This document shows, piece by piece, positions 32,806 through 43,896 of a stretch of 64,000 nucleotides of DNA. Every line of letters begins with the position of its first letter. Within the stretch, counting starts at the first letter, position 1. Below the pieces are notes generated by a model, which was not told the DNA's origin, did no database searches, and worked only from the letters and a program-made list of their open reading frames with translations. The position numbers and the translations under genes were made by a program. Origin of the DNA: Haemaphysalis longicornis (lineage: Eukaryota; Arthropoda; Arachnida; Ixodida; Ixodidae); assembly GCA_013339765.2 (NCBI GenBank), contig CM023457.1:71861578-71925577 (forward strand). The letters are read 5' to 3'.

Positions 32806-33547
32806 CGAAGCGAGAGGCAGGCGCCGGGGCTCGTGCTAGTTCTGCACATACATGGCGCTCGTCCTGCCAGCGCGGGCAGGAGTGGTCGAGCACGACGTGG
32901 GGGCCCCCGCTGTTGGTGCAATAAGGCTTCGCGGCCTTGCACGCTGTCTTCAGGTGGGAACCCCCGCATCGCCAGCACCTCCTCTCGCGATTGCAGCTCG
33001 CGGTGGCGTGGTCCAGCCTGCCACACCTGCCGCACTGCAGTGGTCGCGGTCGGCACACTCTCACCGGCCGTCGGAGCTTGTGAAGCGCAACCTGCGCAGG
33101 GGGGATGGTCGCTGAAAAGCGTAGGTACACTGCAGTCCCCGCGCGAACAGCTGACTGCACGGGGACGGGCGTTTCGAGGCTGGTGGCAACTGCCTCGGCC
33201 GTGATGCCCATGTCCTCGACCACGATGACGCCCGTGCTGCTCGACGAGGGCTCTCGCGGGCTCACGTGGATGCCACAGATGGTGGTAATGGCCAGGAGCC
33301 CCTCCATGGCCTCCTGGGTGCCCGCGTCCGCCGCCACGACGTTACGTTGCGCATTCACGCGCACGTCCAACACGCCAGGCTGCGCCGTGAGCTGCCCAGC
33401 GATTGCGTTGCGCGGCAGCTTCGCGAACGTTGCCTTCAGATCCTTCGGACAAAAAAAGGACTGTCCCGAGGGCTGTGGGGCGTGGGGGAAGCTTTTTTCC
33501 TTGTTGCGAAGCCTTCGTGCCGGTCTCTTACGTTTAGAAAGCGACAC
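32615..33547 (-). CDS. GC-rich LINE ORF1, zinc-knuckle protein (310 codons)
   Basis: An uninterrupted frame starts MSLSKRKRPARRLRNKEKSF at 33,547, with a basic N-terminus. A central region (KLPRNAIAGQLTAQPGVLDV) resembles the RNA-binding part of I/R1-group ORF1 proteins. From about residue 171 there are knuckles CGRCGRLDHATASC and CWRCGGSHLKTAC, with a third, degenerate one (CTNSGGPHVVLDHSC, second Cys lost). A proline- and serine-rich tail follows. It overlaps the start of ORF2 (32,805) in another frame, as is common in these LINEs. The protein would bind element RNA. The frame is open, but the partner ORF2 is dead, so expression has no obvious consequence. Confidence 0.75.
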   Translation of the reverse strand: MSLSKRKRPARRLRNKEKSFPHAPQPSGQSFFCPKDLKATFAKLPRNAIAGQLTAQPGVLDVRVNAQRNVVAADAGTQEAMEGLLAITTICGIHVSPREPSSSSTGVIVVEDMGITAEAVATSLETPVPVQSAVRAGTAVYLRFSATIPPAQVALHKLRRPVRVCRPRPLQCGRCGRLDHATASCNRERRCWRCGGSHLKTACKAAKPYCTNSGGPHVVLDHSCPRWQDERHVCAELARAPAPASRFDVRVALRAATQPQPTPVAPATMRQQPGSSSDAAGTQQTAQRGQKSLRKQPPSRGQPHTEHPQG

Positions 33548-33624
33548 TACCTCCTGCTAGCCGTCCTGGGCGGTTTGGTTATCATTTCCGCCGCTGGCCA
33601 CCAAGGCAGGAGGCCACGCTGCGC

Positions 33625-35936
33625 TTTCAACCGCTTCAAAGTCAGCGATCATGCAGTATACAAATAACACGCAGTATTTTCCTTTCATGATTGGCAATAA
33701 AATAAAAATTACTTGCTTGGCGTAACCGCAACATAAGAGGGCAGTACAAGCCTCTCCATGACAAAGAGAGCCCAATGTATGTCATTTGTCCCCACTTGTC
33801 CTAGTAAGCTGTTGGGTCATATGATCGAACTCAAGAGAAAAATTACAAAGAAAAGTGACTATTGGGTTCATTACAGCGCTGATTGAAGTCGGGCTTGACG
33901 AATGAGTGAATCGGCGACATCGGTGCGCTCAGCGTTTTTCAGGCCTAGCGCTTCGCTGCTCTTATGTGTCATAGAAGCGATGGTCGCGGCTGTCTTTTTC
34001 TGTGATCAGGGGCCCTATTCTCGACTGCACAAATTGCCGGCATTTCGCCCATGTTTTTTGCGTAAGCACGACGGAAGCAATCAGTGACGTACTGCACCTA
34101 TAGCTATGACGACATGCAGTGTAATTTGACGAGTCACTCATAAAGATCGCTACCAAGGTATCAAATATTGTGCAAGAAAGATATAAAAACACTTGGCGTG
34201 TAATATAAAAATTAAGACGGTAGCTGAGGCTGACAAGAAAAACACATTTCTGGAGGTCACATTTGGCGCCAACACCACAAGCCGATCGAGTAACGTTGAT
34301 CCAAAAGCGAGCGAAAGGCGGATGTCGAGCTAAAGAACATCACACATTTTTTTACCGTATCTATTTATTTCTTTCAATCGCTTTTATTAACATAGCTGGG
34401 CTCTCTGCTTCAATGCAAGCTTTGTTGCGTTATCACCTTCCCTGCCGCCACCACCGCCACGCCATCGTCTGCTGCTATATTACAAGTTTATGGCGTGATA
34501 ACAGAAAAAGACGGCCGTGACCATCGCTTCTATGACACAAAAGAGCAGCGAAGCGCTACGCCAGATAACCGCGGAGCGCACCGATGTCGCCGATTCACTC
34601 ATTCGTCAAGCTCGACTGCAATCAGCGCTGTAATGAACCAAATAGTCACTTTTCTTTGTTATTTTTTTCTCTTGAGTTCGATCATGTGACCCAACAGCTT
34701 ACTAGGACAAGTATGGACAAATGCCATGCATTGGGTTCTCTTTGTCATGGAGAGGCTTGTACTGCCCTCTTATGTTGCGGTTACGCCAAACAAATTATTT
34801 TTATTTTATTGCCAAACATAAAAGCAAAATACTGCATGTTATTTGTATGTTCCATGATCGCTGACTTGGAAGCAGTTGAAACTATAATTTGTTTCGGTAG
34901 GAAACATGCTTTAAACAGCGCGCATGCGAAACTGCGCCTGCTGCAAATTGCCGCACATTTCGCGGCGCCGTAAGCCGGGGCAATATTGTGCCTATTTTGC
35001 TTGTATTTTGCGACAAAAACAGCCGCCATTTTCAAGCTGTTACGTAGCATTACGTCACTTTTACGCAGGCTGAAGTTGCCAATGCATGACGTAATCGTTC
35101 CCGCCAACTGTTAAATTACGTCACGCCTTCTCTGCCAATCATAGAGGGGGTGTGTATTACGAGCAGTATTGTTGTTGAATAGCAAAGACAGGCTTACGTT
35201 GTCATGTCCGCCGCATTTTGTCTGGTTTTTCATTGCCGGCCAAGAATTATGCGCCTTTAGTAACGAGACATAAGGCAAACTTTAGAACTGGTGTCCGTAG
35301 ACGACATGAAACGTCAAAATGACGACAGCACACACAACCACTTTGTCAACCGGAAGCACGTGACCAAAATTGAAAGCCAATCAGAAAAGACTTCCGGAAA
35401 ATTGCCTGAATTGCCGGCAATTTGTGCAGTCGAGAATAGGGCCCCAGGCCACAAACTTGTAACATAGCAGCAGACGATGACGTGGCGGCATTGGCGGCAG
35501 GGAAGGTGATAACGCAACAAAGTTTGCATTGAAGCAGAGAGCCCAGCTATGTTACTAACAGCGATTGAAAGAAAGAAATAGATACGGTAAAAAAGATTTT
35601 GTGATGTTCTTTAGCTCGACATCTGCCTTTCGCTCGCCTTAGGATCAACGTTACTCGATCGTCTTGTGGTGTTGACGCCACATTTGACCTCCAGAAATGT
35701 GTTTTTCTTCTCAGCCTCAGCTACCGTCTTAATTTTTATAGTACATGCCAAGTGTTTCTATATCTTTCTTGCACAATATTTGATACCTTGGTAGCGATAT
35801 TTACGAGCGACCCGACAAATTACACTGCATGTCGTCATAGCTATAGGTGCAGCACGTCACTGATTGCTTACGTCATGCTTACGCAAAAAAAACATGGGCG
35901 AATTGCCGGCAACTTGTGCAGTCGAGAATAGGGGCC
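33625..35936 (-). mobile_element. TIR element F, copy F2, truncated and split by F1
   Basis: Bases 33,625-34,008 and 35,446-35,936 together match F1 in reverse orientation. Copy F1 (34,009-35,445) sits between them. The right end at about 35,930 is the F terminal repeat. The left part is cut by the GC-rich LINE at 33,624. It is non-coding as far as I can see. Confidence 0.88.
34009..35445 (+). mobile_element. TIR element F, copy F1, complete, 1.44 kb
   Basis: The ends are perfect 34-bp terminal inverted repeats starting GGGGCCCTATTCTCGACTGC. Length is 1,437 bp, and copy F3 without its insertion is about 1,441 bp. No transposase motif is seen; a frame of 129 codons (34,584-34,973) is partly open in F3 as well but matches no family I know. 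It is therefore a non-autonomous DNA transposon of unassigned superfamily. The TSD is not clear, because the palindromic GGGGCCCC end blurs the junction. Confidence 0.88.
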
Positions 35937-35968
35937 CTATTTTCGACTGCACAAGTTGCCGGCAATTC
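35900..35968. repeat. 69-bp near-perfect palindrome where F2 meets F3
   Basis: Arms of 34 bp (35,900-35,933 and 35,935-35,968) differ at one position around a single central G. They are the terminal repeats of two abutting F copies. Confidence 0.95.
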
Positions 35969-36393
35969 AGGCAATTTTCCAGAAGTCTTTTCTGATTGGC
36001 TTTCAATTTTGGTCACGTGCTTCCGGTTGACAAAGCGGTTGTGTGTGCTGTCGTCATTTTGACGTTTCATGTCGTCTACGGAAACCAGTTCTAAAGTTTG
36101 CCTTATTTCTCGTTACTAAACGCGCATAATTCTTGGCCGGCAATGAAAAACGAGAAAAAATGCAGCGGACATGACAATGTAGTCCTGTCTTTGCTATTCA
36201 ACAACAATACTGCTTGCAATACACACCCCCTCTGTGATTGGCTGAGAAGGCGTGACGTAATTTAAACTGTTGGCGGGAACAATTACGTCATGCATTGGCA
36301 ACTTCAGCCTGCGTAAAAGTGACGTAATGCTACGTAACAGCTTAAATATTGCGGCTGTTTTTGTCGCAAAATACAAGCAAAATAGGGCACAGT

Positions 36394-36460
36394 AGAAGCA
36401 TTTTTTTAAACCTGCAGTGGTGCAGGTCAGTGCAGTGCGGACCAGTGCAGTAAGGTCATG
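36394..36460 (+). repeat. Harbinger left end: TIR and subterminal GTGCAG repeats
   Basis: The TIR is followed by several copies of GTGCAG/CAGTG within 60 bp, a likely binding array for the element's Myb-like protein. The right end (47,855-47,917) has the same kind of repeats. The binding role is inferred from Harbinger biology. Confidence 0.65.
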
Positions 36461-36504
36461 ACGTCAAGCTTCACTCGGCGTTTATCCAATCAAACGAGAC
36501 GAAC

Positions 36505-36531
36505 CGTCGTCTGCTGGAACAGCAGACGACG
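36505..36531. repeat. 12-bp inverted repeat upstream of the transposase
   Basis: CGTCGTCTGCTG, spacer GAA, then the exact reverse complement, 172 bp before the transposase ATG. It could be a hairpin or a dyad binding site. Function is unknown. Confidence 0.85.
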
Positions 36532-36703
36532 ACAATAAAATTGCGCCACCGCAGACATTTTTCAATGCAATAAAGAAAATGCAACCATTTTAAAATTGCT
36601 TTTTGGTTGTAGTTAACAAAATACATTCACAAAACACACATTTACAGACCTCACCCTCATCGTGCGTTATAAAAAACCGAATGTGTCATCTCAGAGAGCA
36701 AAC

Positions 36704-39197
36704 ATGGATGCTGTGAGAGCCCTCGCCGCCGAACTTCTCGACCACAGTTCTTCGTCTGACGAAGAGTCGGGCTCCGAAACAACCATGCTAATGCATGAGC
36801 TGTCCTTGTTGCTGTACAGGGTGCAACGCAACCGAGTGCCCTTGTACGTGGAAACGGTAGTACCGCGCTACATGGACTTTGAATTCCAGCGACTTTTCCG
36901 GCTACCGCGCGACGCGGCCAGGCACCCCATCGAACGTTTTGAGGCGTCTCCTTTTTACCCCAAGGCAGTGCATGGAAGACCGCGAATGTCGGCCGAGAAA
37001 ACATTTTTGATTGGGCTGAGGTATTTGGCCACGCAGATGACGATGAACCATATCGCCGACAAGTTTGATGTGGCCGAGTCGTCGGTACAGAACAGCCTCA
37101 ACCGCCTGCTGGACTTCCTCTTCAGCATTTCAGAGGAAGTTATCCGCTGGCCGACAGAGACCGAGCGCGAACGCAGCTTCCAGGCTTTCCGCACCATGGC
37201 AAAGACGAAAAGCGGCAAACAGGGGTTGCCGAACGTCATCGGCTGCATCGATGGCTGTCACATCGAAATACCCAAGCCAGCGGTGTCCGAACACTCGTAC
37301 TACAACCGCAAGAAATACCACTCGGTCCTTCTGCAGGGAATATGTAACGAACAGAAACAGTTCATCGACGTGTTCGCCGGCTGTCCCGGATCTGCGCATG
37401 ATGCCCGGGTCCTCAAGAAAAGTTTCTTTTATGAGGACGCTGCTGCCAAGTGTGAAGGTGAGCGCTAGATATTCCTCTGTTGAACTGAAGAAAACGGTGG
37501 AAGCAAGACCACTAAGTTGCGTAGGAACATGCGTGCGTGCGTACGTTTGCGTACATATATAAGTGACGAGGGTTCGACAGTCCTCTGTGCCGGATGGCGA
37601 AAAATGGGAACAGCTCAAGGGGGGAAAGTCAGATGTATATGTATATGGCAACCGAGAAGAAACTCATATTTTTTATATTGAACCAGAAATAGGCAGAATT
37701 TAATTCTATAGCTAGAAATTCAGTTTTTAGCTTATTTTTGCCTGGATTGAAATTTTGTTCCGGCTTGCCGCTATTACTTCCAGTGAGCATTTGTCATTCC
37801 AGCTCTAAGCAAAAAACTCTGCAAGTTGGAAATAATCGTCTCTAGCTAGACTAAGAATATTTCTAGTTTCAAGCTGCAGATTCCAGTTAGAATCTGTAAA
37901 TGTAGACAGAAATGAAGCTGGCAAGTATGTTTTGTTGCTAGGAATGCGCTTCCCAAGTTTCATGGGGGAAACATGGGAACATTTAGCGGGAGCATCAGCT
38001 GCTGTAAACACATGCCCCCTTTGTAAAGTGACTACATTGACATGTTTTTTGTCGCAATATTGAGGTCACTTGTGTCCAGCTTATTTTGGTTCTTTCTTGC
38101 ATGGTCAAACAAGCATGCAATGCATGTCGCTCAAAGCTCCATTATCTTTGGTTTAGGCACTCCCACACGCTCTAGGCCTCCGTAAGCCTTCCTTATAAGG
38201 AAGGGGCTAAGGAGGCTAGACTTTACCTAACCTGTTCGATAAACTGTTTCGTAAAATCATAACGGTTATGTCAACTTTTTTTATCTGAGTAGACAGAAAT
38301 AAAATAAAATATATTCAAGTATGCGGCAAACATAGGTCTTGTTATACTCGACTATTGTACTGGTTAGTGTTGTGTGTAATCCTCCTCAGCACTGTGTCAG
38401 TGCTTTGGCACGCTAAATTACTTTTGCTGAAGAACATGCCCTGACGTGGAAAAGTTGGTGCTAGCTTTAATGTTTTGTTTCCAGCTGCTTGCTCACCGTC
38501 CTTCTAGCTTCATCGATCCCTGAATATAATTCGAACGCAGCACTTGCCAATGATCAACAGTGTGCTGCACGTACAGTGTAAGGTGCGATGTAAAAAATAG
38601 CGACAACAGCATTTTTTTTTCTTTTTGAACATGGGTACAGGAGCCATCATATGCAGAACAATAACTGAGTGGGGTGTTTCGAAGGTTTTTCTTGCGCGCA
38701 GCATTGATTGAAGGGTCATTACACAGCTTTCGTTCTTTTTTGGCATTCAGGCGTCCAGAAATGCTTATACATATACTGCAGTTTCATGCGTGATGTGCTT
38801 GCACATGTGTAACGCAGGTGGCTACCTCCTTATTGATTCAGCGTACCCTCTGCTGCCCTGGCTCCTTCCCCCGTACAAAGTGCAAACAAGAGGGCTCGCA
38901 GAGCACGAAGAGGATTTCAACAGGCTGCACAGCCAGAAAAGGGTCACCATTGAGGGTGCCTTTGGTCTCCTGAAGAATCGCTTCCGGAGGCTGTCCTACG
39001 TCGACGAACTGTCGATTAAGCAAGCCGTTCTTATCATCATTGGGAGCTGCGTGCTGCACAACCTCTGCATACGCACCAGTGACGACGACAACAGCCGAGC
39101 TGCCCAGAGCAAGGCTGGATGTTCCTCTTCTGACGACGACAGCGACCTTCAGCCCTGTGCGGGATACCTCAGGGACGAAATAGCCCTCAGTTTGTAA
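36704..39197 (+). CDS. Harbinger transposase, DDE type (two exons, 377 codons)
   Basis: Exon 1 is 36,704-37,457 and exon 2 is 38,818-39,197. The donor GAAG|GTGAGC and acceptor AACGCAG|GTGGC splice in frame (754 + 380 = 1,134 bases including stop). The ATG at 36,704 (MDAVRALAAELLDHSSSSDE) is preferred over 36,662 because the domain starts later and its context is better. The N-terminal half has a helix-turn-helix-like stretch (LATQMTMNHIADKFDVAESS). The DDE_Tnp_4 catalytic residues are D183 in GCIDGCHIEI, D258 in YLLIDSAYPL and E297 in VTIEGAFGLLKNRFRRL, all present. It cuts the element out and joins it to a 3-bp target, working in the nucleus with the Myb-like partner. Length fits HARBI1-type proteins (about 350 residues). 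It has no stops or frameshifts. Confidence 0.92.
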
Positions 39198-39229
39198 GGT
39201 CCACTCAAACCACCGTACTTTACGCACGC

Positions 39230-40325
39230 AGTATCATGCGTACGCATAGCAAACCACTGCGTTGTACGTACCCTTTGTACACGCATTGTGCTAGGAGAGA
39301 TTGTCGTGTTTAGTGTCTTACATAGGAAAAGTCTGGTTTCCATCAGTTCTAGTCATTTCGGACAAGACAAACCACTGCGCTGTACGTACTGTCGTGTTTA
39401 GTGTCTTACATAAGAAAAGTCTGGTTTCCATCAGTTCTAGTCGTTTCGGACAAGACAAACCACTGCGCTGTGGGGTACACGCATGGTGCTAGGAGATATT
39501 GTCGTGTTTAGTGTCTTACATAAGCATAAGAAAAGTCTGGTTTCCACCTGTTCTAGTCATTTGCGACAAGGCAAACTACTGCGCTGTACGTACACGCATG
39601 GTGCTAGGAGAGATTGTCGTGTTTAGTGTCTTACATAAGAAAAGTCTGGTTGCCATCAGTTCTAGTCGTTTCGGACAAGACAAACCACTGCGCTGCACGC
39701 ACCCTTTGTACACGCATGGTGCTAGGAGAGATTGTTGTGTTTAGTGTCTTACATAAGAAAAGTCTGGTTGCCATCAGTTCTAGTCGTTTCGGACAAGACA
39801 AACCACTGCGCTGCACGCACCCTTGTACACGCATGGTGCTAGGAGAGATTGTTGTGTTTAGTGTCTTACATAAGAAAAGTCTGGTTGCCATCAGTTCTAG
39901 TCGTTTCGGACAAGACAAACCACTGCGCTGCACGCACCCTTTGTACACGCATGGTGCTAGGAGAGATTGTTGTGTTTAGTGTCTTACATAAGAAAAGTCT
40001 GGTTGCCATCAGTTCTAGTCGTTTCGGACAAGACAAACCACTGCGCTGCACGCACCCTTTGTACACGCATGGTGCTAGGAGAGATTGTTGTGTTTAGTGT
40101 CTTACATAAGAAAAGTCTGGTTGCCATCAGTTCTAGTCGTTTCGGACAAGACAAACCACTGCGCTGCACGCACCCTTTGTACACGCATGGTGCTAGGAGA
40201 GATTGTTGTGTTTAGTGTCTTACATAAGAAAAGTCTGGTTGCCATCAGTTCTAGTCGTTTCAGACAAGACAAACCACTGCGCTGCACGCACCCTTTGTAC
40301 ACGCATGGTGCTAGGAGAGATTGTC
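39230..40325 (+). repeat. Tandem array of a 118-bp unit, about nine copies
   Basis: The phrase GTGCTAGGAGA recurs at 39,288, 39,486, 39,601, 39,719, 39,836, 39,954, 40,072, 40,190 and 40,308; one unit near 39,385 lacks it. The last five intervals are 117-118 bp and these units are nearly identical, while the first are shorter and more varied. The array starts just after the transposase stop codon, so it lies in or near its 3' untranslated region. The long ORFs here on both strands are simply the repeat read over and over. Confidence 0.95.
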
Positions 40326-40569
40326 GCATTGATGTTAATACACAAGAATAGTCTGTGTGTGGTATCACTTTCCGGGGGGTTTGTGTCACGCTTTTATATA
40401 CTGACATGCACTGTTTGGTTTATGTGTGTTTTTGCGTACACTGCAAACTGCCACACTTAGCCAAATGGTAGACCTGACTTCGCTTCTGTGGGAGCGCTTG
40501 TGAAAGTGCATAGCTTAAAAATAAAAAAATCCAAGTTTAATGCTTTTACATGCTGAATCTACAACTAGG

Positions 40570-40690
40570 CTACAAAGTGTGCCGTTGTGGAGGGCTTCGG
40601 ATCGATTTTAATACTTGGGGATTTCTAGTTTGCTGAAACCTCGATACACAAGTGTGTTTGCGCTTCGCCTTCACCAGAGCTTCATAGTTT
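40570..40690 (-). mobile_element. Old fragment of the tick tRNA-derived SINE
   Basis: It carries 'gtgccgttgtggagggcttcgg' followed by 'cttggggat' and 'gctgaaacctcgatacaca', the body of the SINE at 56,193-56,438 in the same orientation, with many changes. The tRNA head and tail are gone. Confidence 0.7.
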
Positions 40691-43600
40691 TCCAGTCGCT
40701 TTTTTTCCCTTTGATGTGCAAGCGCGTCCTGCATTATATACTTGTGTTGTGTACTTGGATAGTTGCGTGGGTGCCCCTCTAAAACCACTCAGTACACAAG
40801 GGCACTGTTGCAATAGATGCTCACAGTTTTTAGTGGTTAGCAACACTGCATACAAGAGACATGGTTACAAAGACGCCTCTGCTACTTAGGGCAAGCTTTA
40901 CTACCTTGCCAGATCAATTCTTTGCTATTTAGCAGAGGCATGATGCAAAAAGGGCTTATATGTGGAAGCTCTTGTGGATTATGGCCTTGAGATGAAGCTT
41001 AGCTTTACAATCAAAGGCTTGCAGTTTTGAAACCTCTTGAGGAATGTTGTGTGTGCAGATGTTTGCCTTGTGCACTCGAATCCTTCACAGATCATGTGAT
41101 CCTCACGCAAAGTAAATGTTTCCCCGGATGATAAGAACCAGGGGAGGCAGATCAAGACATTTGCAGTGCAGGAAGTGCGGGAAGTTGAGGCCTATAACCA
41201 TCACTGAGCACTTTAACAGTATTGTGGAGCATCAGCCAGGCTTGCCACAGGGCAGTGCTTTACCTCCACTAGTTAAGGAGTGCAATACAGTCACTCGAAA
41301 CTACTTTGAATGCACGTTTTTTTTGTCTGGCATGACCAATTCTCCTTGTGCTATGTTTAAGGAAACTGCAAAAGTCATCCATAATAACTGAGGCAGGGGG
41401 ACTCCTCAGTGTGTTTACAGTTTATGTTTACAAGATACCATGGCCGTCAAGACACATTTTCTGGGTCCCTCTAATGTGCCCTGTAACACCACCTAGTTGT
41501 CCCCTTAACTGTATGCATATGCACAATTTTCAAGATTTTGTTCTTGCTTGAGTAGTGGGAACACGCTAACTGAATCTTAAGCATTACACTGCGCTACATT
41601 TTTTAGAACTTCTCCATCTTTTTTTAATTATCTACAACTCATGCTTTATTGCTCAGTTCATGTACCCCGTGTTCACAAATATCATTATGCGACAGACGTG
41701 TATTCCTTTCTATGTGTCTTGCCAATAAGCTTGCTGGCATGTTCACTACCAGCATAGTTCCAGCTTCACCATAGCCAACCCGAGCCACATTCTGTTCCTG
41801 TGGATGACTTCCCTACCGAAGCACAGCACATTCCATGATATGGCAAAACGGGCTATTGGAAATATAGGTCATCTACACAAGCCGATTTCAGTTCTTAGAG
41901 ATGTATCAACCAAGAAGCGATTTATGCAAGTTTTCTAGCGTGCTACCGCAACGCAGTTGGGTGCTTGCAAGAGCTGCTACACTCACTTCGACTGACCACT
42001 GTTGTGTGAACAAATATGCTTGCTCAAACTGGCAGACAGTGTTAAACATACTTAATAAACGCAATTAATGGATGCTCACATGTCCTCCGTCAACTTTGTG
42101 AGCCCGCTACGTTCTTCCGAATGCACCCTATAAAACAAACGTACCAAAACAGTAGCAGAATCTGCGAAAGGGTAAAAATTTAAAAATGGGCTGAGTCGAA
42201 TTGATCGATCGATCGCGATTGGCTCATAGTCAAAGGTGCCTTCCATACGACTGTCTATTCCAAAAAAATACAAACAATTTACAGGTAATATTTACAGCAA
42301 ATAGCTCAGACACCACAGGATGGGCAAAGGTCCGGGCCCACATCCACGATGGCTCCCCTCTCCCCTCAAAACACCAAACACCACCGGTTCGCAACTGATT
42401 CCTACCTACCAAAGGGACATCACAACAGAGCTTGAGCTGGGACTATCAAGTAACGCACATTTGTTCTCCATTGGCAACAACTGAATGCACGTGTACGTAC
42501 AAACAGTCATGAGACCAAACACTGTCTCCCTCATGACGGTATACAGAGATTGCCTTTAATCCAATGCGAACACCACCACAAACCAAACAACAACCAAACA
42601 CCTGCAAACTTCCAGCTACGACCATGACACCTCCGGCCGTGAAACCCCTGAAGAAGTCTACATACAATTCATGCCTGAAATTCGCACTCCTAGCAAATGA
42701 TGTCATCTAATTGTAGCCCACCCCTGTTGCCCACGTACTCTCATCGCACCCTTTTTGACAAAAAGAACCATGAGCTTCCTCGTCAGCGCAAATCGTAAGC
42801 CACAGCTGTGGACCCAACCACCCCGTAACTTTGGGCAGTCGAACATTTCCAACCATGCCGTGTGCGGCTCTCCATTCATACTTCTGACCCCTTTGAGGGA
42901 TTTCAGACTTCTCGTGACTCTAGCTAACATAACACAGCCCATTCCTTGCATGCTCTAATGCGATCGATGAGCCTCATTAAATTGACAAGAAACACACTCC
43001 TGTGGTTTCCCTAAACAAACGGGAAAAAAATATCTCGTCAATAAACAGTCACTCCTCTCCTCTCAGTCTCCCTAACACACATACTTCGCCGCGAAGACAC
43101 GCAGTACCTAGAAAGACTCCAGTGGCTGCTATTCACAACTCTTGTATACTACAACTCAGCTGGCATGAAAAACCACGAAACACCTGATAAAATGATCTGC
43201 TAACAGTCCTCAACCTTACAGAAAGAGTGCAGAGAAAAACTGGTGCACAGCAAATGTCCCTGCAGGCACTACCTGATGGGCACTGATGTCTTAAAACAAT
43301 TCTTTTTACTCGCACTTCATTGCGTACCACTGTTTGCTCAAAACAAAAGGGATAGCCTACCGAGCAAGTAACCTTTAGGGATATGCCTGCACTACTACTT
43401 TCGCACTTATTACAAATACATGTACAAACTGGCAGGTAAGCTGTAGGCATATGGGTATTTGCCTGTTTAAGAAATTATATATGAACACATACATTCGCTA
43501 AAAATAAAGAGTTCCCTTTTGCTCAATACAATATTTCCTCTCCTGTGCATGCCTCGAGAGAGTTAGGCTTCATATATATGCGCATGTGCTATGTGTGAAG

Positions 43601-43896
43601 GTACGGCTTCAGTGTGCAAAAAAATGCACTTTTGTGCATAGTCATATGCAACACGTACAGAAAGCTGTAGATCGTGGTGCAAAACTAAACAGGCGTATAA
43701 ACTGGCCCTAAAAATATTTCCAGCATTGGTCACAGTACACCCACAAAGATACATAAATATATATCTAGTCACACATTAAATAAAACAGAAAAATGGAAAC
43801 GGAAACAGAAATTGATACTACAGAAGCTGGGGCGAGAGGAGAAAATGGGACACGTCAAAAAACCTCACATCCTCTGCCAGCAGAGAAGAAAAAAAA
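40691..43896. other. 3.2 kb between the two Harbinger genes, no gene seen
   Basis: This stretch separates the convergent transposase and Myb-like genes. ORFs are short and unpatterned; the one at 41,116-41,391 contains CRKCGK but no further zinc-binding pair. A+T-rich 3' untranslated regions of both genes may lie here. No insertion boundaries can be recognised. Confidence 0.5.

Larger units (their letters stand above)
28621..33624 (-). mobile_element. GC-rich LINE with zinc-knuckle ORF1 and RNase H, about 5 kb
   Basis: On minus, ORF1 (33,547-32,615) is followed by ORF2 with endonuclease, RT and RNase H. The 3' end has AATAAA and an (ATTC)n tail at 28,621-28,640. Coding sequence is much richer in G+C than its surroundings, which sets it apart from LINE copies A and B. 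RNase H after RT and knuckles in ORF1 place it in the I/R1/LOA group. The 5' end abuts element F at 33,625. No TSD is found, because the sequence left of 28,620 is not element F, which suggests a deletion after insertion. Confidence 0.88.

Noticed and set aside
39301..40460. Series of similar ORFs (SLVAISSSRFGQDKPLRC) on both strands, also considered as a CRISPR-like array
   Set aside because: These are readings of the 118-bp tandem unit. Units are directly adjacent without variable spacers, and the DNA is animal, so it is neither a protein family nor CRISPR.
41116..41391. Possible RT or zinc-finger fragment (CRKCGK, GLPQGSALPP)
   Set aside because: Single short motifs without any neighbouring RT block or second zinc-binding pair; chance resemblance.
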